The notes beneath the pieces are model-generated. The model was not told where the DNA came from. It searched no databases and worked only from the letters and a program-made list of their open reading frames with translations. The position numbers and the translations under genes are program-made. From Siphonodentalium dalli (Eukaryota; Mollusca; Scaphopoda; Gadilida; Siphonodentaliidae), in assembly GCA_032622095.1 (NCBI GenBank), contig CP136061.1, positions 118,614,754 through 118,678,753 on the forward strand: 64,000 nt of DNA. Direction: 5' to 3'. This document shows positions 1-12,700 of this stretch, one piece after another (the first letter of the stretch is position 1; each line of letters opens with the position of its first letter).

Positions 1-464
1 CCTCTCGTTGTTTCCTATTTTCATTGTCAATAATTGTCCAGTGAGGAGATTCCACATATTGAAATCATTGTTAGTAAACATGCAGCTGTAACAATAAATT
101 ATGTTTAAATTTTCAGCAACAAACAATAACACTAAAATGCAGATACATGTACATGTACAGGTACATGTAGTGCTGACTTATGATCAGTTTTGGGGGTGCT
201 GCATATTTCCCCATTGAATTATTTGTAATAACAATGGCAGTATTCGTGGTCTTACAATATAGTCTTTGTATTAAAACAAAAGAAAACATTAGCCATAGCA
301 CTTTGCCTTTAAAACTGAATTCTGAGCAACAAAAGATGTTTCTCATATGTGCTTTTGGTAATGATAATTGAAACGTGCCTTAAAAATGAGTTTCATTAGA
401 ATGTTATTGTTGTTGTTGGATATTGGAAGTGCTGGCGGGAAGAGATGAGCATCTTTTAAGTAAA
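1..464. other. Intron of LRIG, no gene seen
   Basis: This stretch lies upstream of the first recognisable LRIG exon and is presumably intron, since the exon at 702 begins mid-codon. It is AT-rich and holds a short ACATGTACATGTAC-type simple repeat near 145-170. The short open frames here have no domain, codon bias or splice support, and I see no exon in it. Confidence 0.6.
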
Positions 465-466
465 TA

Positions 467-644
467 CAGTAATGCCCTAAATAATTGACTCCTTAACCAC
501 AGCAGAATTATGGGTAACTTTTCAGGATTTAGTCACTCTCACTGAGAGCTTTCCTATGAATGGCAACAAGCCATATTTCTCACTAAATCCTGAAAAGTTA
601 CCCATAATTCTGCTGTGATTAAGGAGTCGTTTATTTAGGGCATG
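467..644. mobile_element. Family C palindromic MITE, copy C1 (Tc1/mariner-like)
   Basis: Long imperfect palindrome. The left arm begins CAGTAATGCCCTAAATAAT and the right arm is its reverse complement. TA dinucleotides flank it at 465-466 and 645-646, as in Tc1/mariner insertions. The last bases of the right end are partly deleted and the arm tips at the centre are lost compared with copy C5. It has no coding capacity. Confidence 0.8.
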
Positions 645-701
645 TAGAACAATAGTATTCAGAGCAGTTTAGTTTATTTTTTATTTGAATTTGAATTTCA
701 G

Positions 702-773
702 AAATCTCTCAAGAAACAGTATAAATTATATGGATCACGATGCATGGGCTGACTGCAAGCAGCTAGTTAAATT
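702..773 (+). CDS. LRIG exon a: one LRR
   Basis: A 72-nt exon encoding exactly one leucine-rich repeat, read as (L)[18 protein letters not shown] and so on. Its acceptor follows TTGAATTTCAG and its donor is GTAAGT. Entry and exit are both phase 2, so the last codon is completed in the next exon. The A-W-x-x-C pattern corresponds to the GWSFC repeat of vertebrate LRIG. It is the first exon visible and starts mid-codon, so earlier exons lie outside the window. Confidence 0.88.
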
Positions 774-3700
774 GTAAGTTCCAATATTTCATTCCATTTG
801 TCTCGGTATCCAGTCCATTCCATGAGAAACACAAAATGTATGCAATTATGTTCTCCTACAATACAGAAATACACATGTATTGTAAAAAAAAAATTATCTT
901 TGAACTCAAATCTCTAGTTTCCTCTTGCATAAGAAGGATGTATCATACCAAATTTGGTTACTTGGACGTATTTATCCAGATCCAGATAGTTACCTCTCTC
1001 TTTTACATTTATTAACCCTTCTATGACTGGAGCTTCCTGAAATTTTGCGAATACTCTGTGCCAAATTGCCAATGCATTTTCTTATATATATATGCGAGTT
1101 TCTTATATGGAGACTCACATATATAACAGAATGCATTGTCCTAACAATATTTGCCTTGACTTTGTAGGCCAGTGCATTATCTTTTATATGTGTGAGGCTC
1201 CCTATGGGAGACTCGCATATATAAGAGAATGCATTGGCACAATATATTTAATGCTGCACCAGCGCATCTCCTGTCATGAATGAGTTAAACCTAACTAGTG
1301 ACATCTTGTTGAAAAGAAAACATATATTACCTAGATGTGTACCTACTTAATCTTGAAACCTTGGTATAAAGGGAGGGGAGAAAAGAAATTACTGAACAGT
1401 GTTGGTATATAATCATTCCATGACTGGAGCTTCCTGAAATTTTGCTCATTGGGGAGCCTCCCATATATAGTAATGCTCTAAGTAATCGACTTCTTAACCA
1501 CAGCAGAATTATGGGTAACTTTTCAGGATTTAGTCGGAAATATGGCTTATTGCCATTCATCGGAAAGCTCTCGGGGAGAGCTTTCCGATGAATGGCAACA
1601 AGCCATATTTACAACTAAATCCTGAAAATTTACCCATAATTCTGCTGTGGTTAAGAAGTCGATTACTTAGAGCATTACTGTACAAGAGAATACATTGGCC
1701 TAACAATATTTACCTTGACCTTGTAAGCCAGTGCATTCTCTTAAGGAGACTCACATGCCGGTATATAAGAGAATGTGCTTGTACAGGATCTTTAACCCTT
1801 TCATGATGGGAGCTGTGCTGGTGCAGCATTAAAGATCCTGTTTCAGTGCATTCTCTTATTAATACGAGTACCATCGGGAGCCTCGAATATATAAGAGGAT
1901 GCACTTGCGTACAAGGTCAAGGTAAATATTGTTAGGCCAATGTATTCTCTTATATATGCGAGGCTCCCTATGGGAGATTCGCATATATAAGAGATTGCAT
2001 TGGCACTGGGTTTTCGCAAAATTTCAGGAAGCTCCAGTCATGGAAGGGTTAATGCTGCACCAGCGTGGCTTCTGTCATGGAAGGGTTGAAAAAAAGAAGA
2101 CACATTTGTTCTTCTTTAATTAAGGGAAATGATTCGTGACCACTCCTGCTCTATTCCCCTTGTTCCAGCATCCCTTTTGGAAACAATATGCGGGAGTACT
2201 AGGCTATGTTACATAAAGGCTTCATAGATCTCGGAATAAGATTGACTTGCTAAGTATCCAGTTACCATGCCAATAAAGCAGTGAATATTCATAAGGAATT
2301 TAATGAAATAAGAAGCACTCAGCAGTTGAATGATATTATTTCTTGAGCCTGATTTATCATGGGATGAAGTTGACACAAGAGGATTATCTCTGTATGCGGC
2401 CAATAGACAGACATGATTATAGTATCTATGCACTCAGAACTCCCTTTCTTCGCTATTTACCCTCCCCATCATCCATCTTATTGTTGTCGGCTTGCCTATT
2501 CAGCGTGGCTATCCATTCGTGAAAAGAAAATTGGTTTCTTCTCCAAATCTTGATGAATGTTAACTTTTGAATCAGTTGGTCTCAGGTGTGAGAACTAATT
2601 GTTGTATTAATTGATTCATTAATTATTCATTAACTCACCTGGGCCTGTTTGAATGGAAGGCTCTGTACTCAACAATGAATTCATTGAGTGTCATTGGTAT
2701 GTAGCCCACATCCTCTATGGTGAATAGAATGATGAGTTAATATTTATTAGGACACCTATCAAGTCCAATGTTCATGAATTATGCAGTGTGTGCTTTCAAC
2801 ATTAAAGACATACACAGAGTTCCATGTCTTCAGTTGAGCACTTACTTTTGCTTTTGGGATTTGGAAAACTATAAATATGCACATTGACACTCCAGGTAAC
2901 TATATAGACTAGCTTTATGGAGATATTTTAAAAATAAAATTGAGGCAGGCAAGAAAATCTCAGCCAGGCAGGGTATCAGAAACCATTTTTTTTTATTTTT
3001 TTTTAAGGCCTTACAACAAAAACATGTGACTTTTAAAAATGAATAAAAATGACTGAAATTCTTTTGTTACTGAATAAAGTTTCAATCTTGACAATTTTGG
3101 CTTCTCGGGTATAGCACCTTGAATTTCAAGTTTTCCAACTTGGGATATTTTGGTCACTCTGGAGGTAGGTTTATGGTTAGCTTTCGACTTTAAATCGGCG
3201 ATTCAATGCATCATATAAGCATTGATGTCAGTTATAGTACATGTATGTACTGAATGTGTACTTGAGTTAGGCTGTCTACTTTCCATATGAACATTATATA
3301 CACACCCCTGCTGGAATACACACATTTCCCCCTAATTAGTATAAGATTCCTGGTGGAGTAGTTTGCTTTTACTGAGATTTGTCAGTCATGAGATATCCAC
3401 ATTCACCCCCTAATTAGAACATGCTGCTTGGTATCATTGGGTTGTGGCTGTGAAACATATATCTTGCCTGTTATCATTAGTGTCAGTCCACTGCTCATCA
3501 AATCCAACTTACTCCATGTGTGTGCCATCAACACTGGAGTTCTGCACCTCATTAATGGTTCTGGATTCCATTGTCCACATTAAAATTTTAACCTGTTTAT
3601 TTCTGAAGATCTTTAATGGTTCATTCTATCAAAATCTTATCCCAAGGCAAAAAAATAAATAATTGATTTGAGTCACACACAGTTTTATTTTTGAATCAAT

Positions 3701-6700
3701 GAGGGAGGAAGGACTTTTTTTTTTTGTTTTTTTTTTTTTGTGTGTGTATACATGGTATAGATCTACGTGCAGTAATAGTCAATGTAGAGGGAACTTGGTT
3801 TTGCATTATAGCATATACTGGTACTTTCATTTTCTTGAATGTAGTCATCTACTCAATGTTCAGTGTCAATATGTCTATACATGATAGTAAATTTTTTTAT
3901 TACTGTACTTTTTTTGGTCATATCACAAATCAAAATAAAACTTCCAATGCGGGCCATTTATTTCAATGCACTGGCGTATGAGACTCAAATAATGAGTTGC
4001 TGAACACGAAGGCTAAAATTAAAAATTTTGACAAATTCTTTGAATGGGAAAAATCTTCATTAAATTTATGGAGCTATTTGTATTTATCATCCAGAAAACT
4101 AACCCAAGATGAATTTACTTTCTAAATTTCTTGGAATTTCTGGTGCTTGGGATTAGAATAGAAAACTAAACAAGCCCATGTCAGATATCTTGCATGTTCT
4201 CCTCATGCCTTGAAATAGTGTGTCTGTCATTTGCAGAATGAGGTCCCCAGAGGGGGAATTTAGTGATGCTATCCCACACTGTGAGCTAGCGTCACCAAAT
4301 TCACCCTCTGGGGAGCTTATTCTGCTCAGGCCTCATCTTCTGAGAAGTATCTATAGTCTCAAATTAACATATATTTTCCCTTATGTTGACTTGATCTTAT
4401 TGTTATCAACCCTTTCTATGCTAAATGGATTTTCCCAATCGGTTATAAAAGTAGATATTACATTAATGCAGTGGTCTATTAATAATTTTGAGAGATACTC
4501 TTCAAAACAAGCTGACGACAGATACTACAAGTACTGACTAAGTCCTATTTATTGAGGGAAATGTTCAGATAATAAGTTCAACAAACGTCATTTGTTGAAC
4601 TTATTATATGAACATTTCCTGAGGGATAACTACTCATCAATTATTATTTAGCATAGAAAGTGTTAAACCGCTTATTTTATAGCCAAATGAAAATTCAACT
4701 AGTCGACATTAGCTCACTAAATCAATCCTAATATACCGGTACTGAATATACACTAATGCCCTAAATAATCGACTCGTTAACCACAGCAGAATTATGGGTA
4801 ATTTTTCAGGATTTTTTCGGAAATATGGCTTGTTTCCGACTAAATCCTGAAAAATTACCCATAATTCTGCTGTGGTTAAGGAGTTGATTATTTAAGGCAT
4901 TACTGTACTTGTACAATTTCCCGACAATTGACCTCAGGATTCTTGAGATACAGAGTAATATGTCAGGGGAACTAAGTATACTTATTTTAAGGTGTTTATT
5001 GCATGGATGTGTGCTGGGGATTTCAATATGAATAATAGTACATGCACAAAATTGTCCATGTTACACATTTGATGATTTTGTCTGCAGGTCAATGGACTAT
5101 AACTTTATGAAGGTTATAACTGAAGACTCGCTGAAACATCTTCCATCGCTGCGCCATCTGTATTTGGGTAGCAACAAGATCACACATATCGATGACGGAG
5201 CGTTTGCCGATCTACCAAATCTGGAAACGCTGTGAGTATAGCAGTACTCTGACCAACTGAAATTGTGCCTCGCATATATAAGAGAATGCATTGGCCTAAC
5301 AACATTAACCTTGGTTCTGTAAGCGAGTACATTCTCTTATATATGTGAGGCTCCATATATATAAGAGAATGCACTGGCACAATATCTTTAATGCTGCACC
5401 AGTGCAGCTCCCATCGCAAAAGGGTTAAATGGGGACTGTACACTAAATCAGTCAATTTATGGGCCCATCTCTCTTTACACTAAACAGAATATATGCAACA
5501 AATGAGTTTATGACTCATTATCATCATAATTACCATGTTGTTTGCATCGTTCATAGAGCACATGAGTGTATTTTTCACTTATCCATGGCTCAAATTCATT
5601 CATTTGTTGCATATATTCTGTTGAGAATAATAGCAGAGGGTTCCATAAATGGCTGGATTTAGTGTATAGTTCCCCTTTAAGAAAACATGGATTATATATA
5701 AAATTTGTAAATATATCTATGAATGTCTTAACCCTTTGAGTGCCAGGTCCGATTTTTTTTTTTTACAATATTTTACAATTTTAATAATTTATTCTTATAT
5801 TCTTTAACAGACTTATTTTGTAGGTTTAGGGCCGATGAGATCGGCCCCTGGCACTCAAAGGGTTAATTTCCCCACAAAGTCACTGTAGAAACTGATCTAG
5901 GATATTTTCTCCATTTGGCTGGGATTTTGTTGAGTTGCATTGAGATTCACTTCGACATATAATTAAGACTGAGCATGACGGAACACATAAAACAGCAAAG
6001 TATATTCAATTTAGTGAGGAAAAAACACATAAGGACCATTCATCATTTCATGGGGAATAACAAAATGACTTGATCATTTGTTTGATGCAAATAGCGATGT
6101 AATTTTTATGCTAACACAAAATTTGCAATTGATTTGATTTGCTGCAATAAAAAGTTGGCGGAGGAATTTATAGAGAGTGATTTATTGTTGATTCCTGACA
6201 TTTTTTGTCATAATCTTTGCATCGGAAGCAAAGTTTATTCAATTTACAGGAAAAAGTCATCAATTTTGTTGTTTTTGGATAGCTCTTCAGTGGGGCTATA
6301 GGGAGATTGCTTCTATATATGTCCAGAGAACATTAATTCACGTTAGGTTGTTGAGATCCATCATGGTGGGCTACATGCAGGGACGCCGGAGAAGGGGGGC
6401 ATGTGGGGGCATTGCCCCCCTTGCCCTGGCCCAGGGGAGTCCAGTGGGTACCTGAAAAGTGCCCTCCTGACTGGTTTGCCCCCCTTACCGCTTGGTGCTT
6501 CCGGCGTCCCTGGCTACATGAGCAAAGTGATGTTGTTTTTCTTAATTTTCTAGCAAAACAATATGAGAGGTACTGTTATAGTCTTAAAGGAACGATAGAT
6601 CAGGCTAAATTAATTCTTTCTATACTTATCGATTTTACCATTCAATGGTATATTTAAGAAATGGATTGTTGATTTGCTTGTGATCCATAGAGTATGGATG

Positions 6701-9700
6701 CAAGTTGGTCTGACATAAAAATGTCAGACCACCTTGCTTGTGATCCATACTCAATGGAACGCAACAAAATCAACATCCATTACTTATATTTACACTCAAC
6801 CGAGTCAACTGGCAGATAATAGAGCATTAAGTGAGTAGTGCCCATTTCTAACGTTATTCTCGTGACTTGATGCAAGTTGTGTCTACACAAAAATGAATGA
6901 AAGTTGGGATCAGCCCGTGACGTCAGGTGACGTAATTTTGACCAACCAACTTCCTGCATTCATGTTCCACAACTCGAATGCATGTGTGAGTGTAAAGATT
7001 ATTATTTGGAGGGATGTCCAGAATAAAAGGAGCAGACGACAGATAATTCAAATGCAGAAGGAGTCCTATTTATTGGAGGGAAATGTTGAACTTATTTAAT
7101 ATACAGTAATGCCCTAAATAATCAACTCCTTAACCACAGCGGAATTATGGGTAACTTTTCAGGATTTGTCGGAAATATGGCTTGTTGCCATTCATCGGAA
7201 AGCTCTGTCATATTTGTGGTTAAGGAATCGATTAATTAGGGCATTACTGTATTAGAAAATCATAAAAACTGTAAGCGGACCTTGTTATCTAGTACATCCA
7301 TTGGTTTATTAGTTCATATACATTTTTGCGATCTTTAACTTGTTAACCAGTTTTGGAAGAATACCAAATTGCACAAATTTGAATCTTTTCTGAGAAATTC
7401 AACCAATGCTTTCACTTGTTAAGTGCTTCAGCTCATCAATGAATCCATTAGTTTGAAAATGTACCTATGACAGGAGCTATGCTGGTGCAGCATTAAAGAT
7501 CCTGTGCCAGTTCATTATCTTATATATGCGAGTCTCCCGTAGTGAGCCTCGCATATTTAAGAGAATGCACTGGCTTACAAGATCAAGGTAAATATTGTAA
7601 ATATCTTATATATGTGAGTCCCAATGGGAGACTCACATATATAAGAGAATGCATTGGCACAGGGTATTCACAAACTTTCAGGAGGCTATCGATGCTGAAA
7701 GAAGATATCTCTGTACCACCTTAAAAAAGTAAATAAAATTACAGAGCATCTCTTCAATGATGACCCATGTTTTATACAATCATGGAGACTATTTGAAATA
7801 CACTGTGAGCTTGGTAATCTCTCTCTCCTGTTTGCTTCTATCACCTTCCCTGCAGAAAGACACTACAAATATTTGTTCAATTTGGTACACACCATTCCCG
7901 ATGAACGGGTTCGCTGTGTGTGTGCCTTAAACGACCTTATCATCTGAACAAACACAGAGCTGTTGAGAAAAATCTCACAAAATTGAATGAATTCTTGGGC
8001 ATTTTCTGTGTTTGAACTTCTTTTGTGCCCTCACTTGTGATTAACCCTTAAATTACCCTCGCTGTAATTTGATATTGCATTGTATCCATTTGTTCTTGAC
8101 ACTTCATTTTCCCTTGTTGGCTTTGAAACCCCACACTTTTCATTGATTGCTCTGGCGTTTGCCTCAGTCCTGTCTAGTGTTAGACAAGACTCGCATATAT
8201 AAGAAAATACACTGGCACAGGATCTTTAATGCTGCACCAGTGCACCCCCTCCTTCGGACTTCCACTTCACTGAATACCTTAAATGTGTTTTACCTCACAG
8301 TAAAGTCACAAATAATGCAAACAGTTACAGATCTATTCTATGTGATTTTATTTCGTCAAAAATTGGCCAATTATTTTTACTGAGATTGCAGAGTTATCTA
8401 TCATGCATTTAACAAATGTTTGAATATGCATGTAGTTACCAATTACCAAGCATGCAAGTAGTGTGTCTGTCATTAGCAGAATGAGGTTCCCAGAGGGTGA
8501 ATTTAGTGATGCTAGCCCGCTCTTGGGACATCATTCTGCAAATGACAAACTATTTGCAGACTTGCAGAAATGAATTGCAAATTGGAGCTGGGAAACAGGT
8601 CTGTTTGATAGGTGCATGTTACATGTAGTATAGAAAACGTACTGCCATTGCCTGTATTTTTTATTGATTAAAACTTTCCCTGACAGATTGAACACAAATA
8701 AAAAGGTTGCATATTTGGGGTTTCGGGTCCATGCACCCTGAACTGCGAAATGGGAAATCTATCTGTTTGTGGCCTAAACTCTTGTCCCTCAAGATACTAA
8801 CTGTACATTTTCTTGCAGAGACATGAATCATAACGAGATATCGTGGACGACAGAAGACATGAGCGGGGCGTTCATCGGCCTCAAGAAGCTGAGCTCGTTG
8901 AATCTACAGAGTAACAGTATCCGAGCCATATCCCAGGATGCTTTTATAGACCTGTCCAACATCAATGAACTCCTCTTACAGGGCAATTCAATCGCCTCCA
9001 TTCAGGATGATGCCTTCACCCCGATGAGGTCACTTCAAGTATTGTAAGTAACATCTTAAATGATTTCAAAAGGATTCACTATCAAACAGAGTTCAGTACC
9101 AGTAACCCTGGAAATATGATACTAACATTCTAAAGGTCTTTTTATAAGAAATTTCAACACATACTTTAATAAGGAAATATATCTCTTGAAGTTGATTATA
9201 AAGTTACTATATTTATTCCTTTGGTCCTTTGAAATTTAGAAATTCTCGCAGATAACATCTATTAACCTGAGGACCATTGTGGAAATAAGTCTGCCCATTC
9301 ATGGGTCAGACTTTTCAAAGTTATCCTCAGTGCGATGGGTGAGTCTTATTACATCTCAAAGACCACTTTAAAAATCGATATAATTTATCAAACAAAATCT
9401 AATAAATGAAACTGAAATTAACCATTCATATTAATGTTTGACACTGATTAGATATTTTCTTTTCTGTTTTAATAACTCCTTATATCTGTGGAACATAACA
9501 AGATTCTCATGGACTTATTATTTTACCTTAATTGTGTCTGTTTTCACAAAATCTGGACTGTGATATGTGACTGTTAATACAGGGTTTCCGCGAGGGGAAA
9601 ATTAATGAGTCCGTATTGGGGAAACACATAACGCGACGGGACGACCATGGTTCGTCCCGTCGGGCGAAAATTTTGTTATTTGACACTGAAAAGTAGCAAT

Positions 9701-12700
9701 TTCCTTGCACATAAGAGTCTCACAAAGCAACCAAAGCTACGTATATATTACGCAAGTCAATCATTTCCGTGGGTGCATTAATTCTGTTGATGGTATCCAG
9801 ATAATCAATCAACTAATTACGCACATAAGACTGCCGTCTGATTGAAGATTATATATAAATGAACAAGCTACTAGTTATTGTTTACAAATTTATACAATAA
9901 GATTCCGATGAATCTAAACACTACAAAACATCTATGCATTGACCAATAATAGATAGCAAGGAGAATTGAATAAAGTATTTCCTAGAATTGCAAGCAGCTT
10001 CTGTGAAAATGAAACTGACATGATATACGCTGTCAATCGTAAAACTATTTGTGCGCTGTGACGTCATACTGCAGGAGCTATTTATAGCGGCAAAATACGA
10101 ATGGTAGCGACACAGGTATTTGGCACCAAAAAAAATTAATAAAAAGAGATTTTTATTAAATTTAAAAACAAAAATTGTGCCTAATACCTGTGGGTAGGGA
10201 CATCTTTCACTCGGAACGCGTAGCTTGTTCACTAGTCTCTATATATTAGTCCATAAACTGACGACCGCAATTGCTTATTATGCGCATAGTCAACAAAATC
10301 CCAACGTGATTTATTTCACAGTAAAACGGAACCTGTCCCGAAATCAGTCTTTATAGTGGGAATTCATAGTGACAAGTTAACAACACCATTCATTTGAACC
10401 ATATTACATACATGGGTGATAAAGACAAACACATACGTACCCCCTCCCCAATATGGAGATAATGTCAAAGGACGGTAAATAATAGTTGCGTTGTCCCCAA
10501 GCACAATCAACGACGCACGTGTTCACATCTCCCGCCAAATTATATTTTATAACACGTTGGCTAAAACTCCGTTCTATACCTCATGGACTCTGCAGGGGGA
10601 CCCATTTATTATGTACCACCGTACGATAGCACGGGATCTCGGAGAGGAGCAGTTTCATTCATGAAAATCCCGTGCATAAAAATGTCCCGACTAAGAAATT
10701 CGGCGTTCTTTGATCAAATTATGTAATCCTACGATATCACGGGATTTTCGAGCATGAGTAGTTTCATCCCGTACACAAAAATATGCATATTCAGCAGTCC
10801 GACATTTTTTTATGTTACCGCGACATGCATTACGCTGTATCTAACGTCGCTATTTGACCCGCTTTTTCACCAGTATTCTATTTAACACCCGAACTCCCGT
10901 TGTAACCGGATTTGTTTACGACATTGCGACTGACATTTGGTATATGTATGAACCAAACAGATAATATGCGAGGGGAATGAGGCCGTCCTACGGACGCTGA
11001 GCCGTACTAACGGAAACCCTGGTTAATAGTTAATAATTCAAACATGTGTTATTGTTATGTTATTTATTTATTTTTATGAAGTACATGTAGGAGCGAATAA
11101 ACATTGTAATTAGACCATAGCTACTCTTCCATTAATATACTTCCAGATTGATAGAGTTACCATCCTAGACTTTGAATGTAAATCGGGTCAATAGAGTTAC
11201 ATCCTACATGACATTTCTCTAAATGGCGATTGCAATAGTTTGAAAGATATTTGTTTTCGTGGGGTTTTTAATTTTGTGGTTATCAACAACCACGAATATT
11301 TGACCACCACGAATAAATGTACCTTTACACTATCTACACCTGAAACAGAATTCATAGAATAAAATGTTCTAACTTATAACTTATTTATCTTTCAGCTACT
11401 TCAATTCAACGAATCTTTTGTGTGACTGCCATCTGGCCTGGTTCCCTAACTGGCTATACAAGATGCGATTCTCTATCGGTATCCATGCGGTGTGTGGACA
11501 TCCAGAAACTCTTAAGGGAAAAAGTGTCTTTGATGTTCCCGCTGATGAATTCAAATGTGGTAAGTGAACGTGACATAAAATTTGATTTCTTTTAAAACTC
11601 CAATCCTTCAAATAACCCATCAGTACCATGTTTTTGCCCATAACCCTTTCATGACGGGAGCTGTGCTTGTGCAGTATTAAAGATCATGTGCCAGTGCATT
11701 CTATTATATATGCGATTCTCCCATATATAAGAGAATGCACTGGCTTACAAGGTTAAGATAGATGTTGGTAGGCCAATCTATTCTCTTATTATTATTCTTT
11801 TATTATTATTCTTTTATATTTTACATGGGACACTTTTAAATTATTGAGTTAAAATTTCTACCACTTCAAAGAGACTTTCTACATTAATTAAACTTCTATG
11901 TAGGTAAAGTATATAATTATTTTCTTCCTATTTTCACTGCAAGATTTCAAAATTCAATCGTAAGATCTATAACTATATGACGACATGGATAGTATGCATT
12001 ATTAATAATAATAATAAGATAATACATTGGCCTAACAATATTTACCTTGACATTGTAAGCCAGTGCATTCCCTTATATATGCAAGGCTCCCTATGGGAGA
12101 TTCGCATAAATTAGAGAATGCACTGGCACATGATCTTTAACACTGCACAAGCATAGCTCCCGTCATGAAAGGGTTATGGATAAAACATGGTACTGATCAG
12201 TTCCACAATTTTGTGTTGCTCATCTGCCTTTAGCCTAACAATATTAACGCCTCGCATATATAAGAGAATGCATTGGCCTAACAATATTAACCTTGGTTCT
12301 GAAAAAGCGAGTACATTCTCTTATATATGTGAGGCTCCCTATATATAAGAGAATGCACTGGCACAATATCTTTAATGCTGCACCAGTTTATTATTTGTTT
12401 AATATAATGTGATGACATTTTCCAGAGATCAGTTCCCCAATTTTGTGTTGCTCATCTGCCTTTAGCCCAGTCTGCATAAACATACACTCAGAGTCATACT
12501 GACCTGCAAATAGCGTGTCTGTCATTTGCAGAATGAGGTCCCCAGAGGGTGAATTTAGTGATGCTATCCTGCACAGCGGGCTAGCATCACCAAATTCACC
12601 CTCTGGAGACCTCATTCTGCTTAGGCCTCATCTTCTGGGAAGTATCTATTGTATCAAATTTAACATTGGTTTTAGTGACTTTTTCCCTTCTGGGAAGTTT

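Larger units (their letters stand above)
774..5087 (+). other. Intron of 4.3 kb filled with MITEs
   Basis: It contains family A elements (1012-1288 and the nested block 1405-2090), family C copies (1468-1680, 4751-4905), a family B hairpin (about 4215-4345) and a family F element (4406-4666). The part from about 2100 to 4150 shows only AT-rich sequence with T-runs near 3715-3740 and no exon, RNA gene or structured repeat that I can support. Confidence 0.7.

Noticed and set aside
4220-4537. Frames beginning [16 protein letters not shown] or MRSPEGEF (also at 12515, 12753, 25253, 25556, 29196)
   Set aside because: They are translations of the family B hairpin. Because it is a palindrome, both strands give nearly the same peptide, so the recurrence shows repeat structure and not a protein family.
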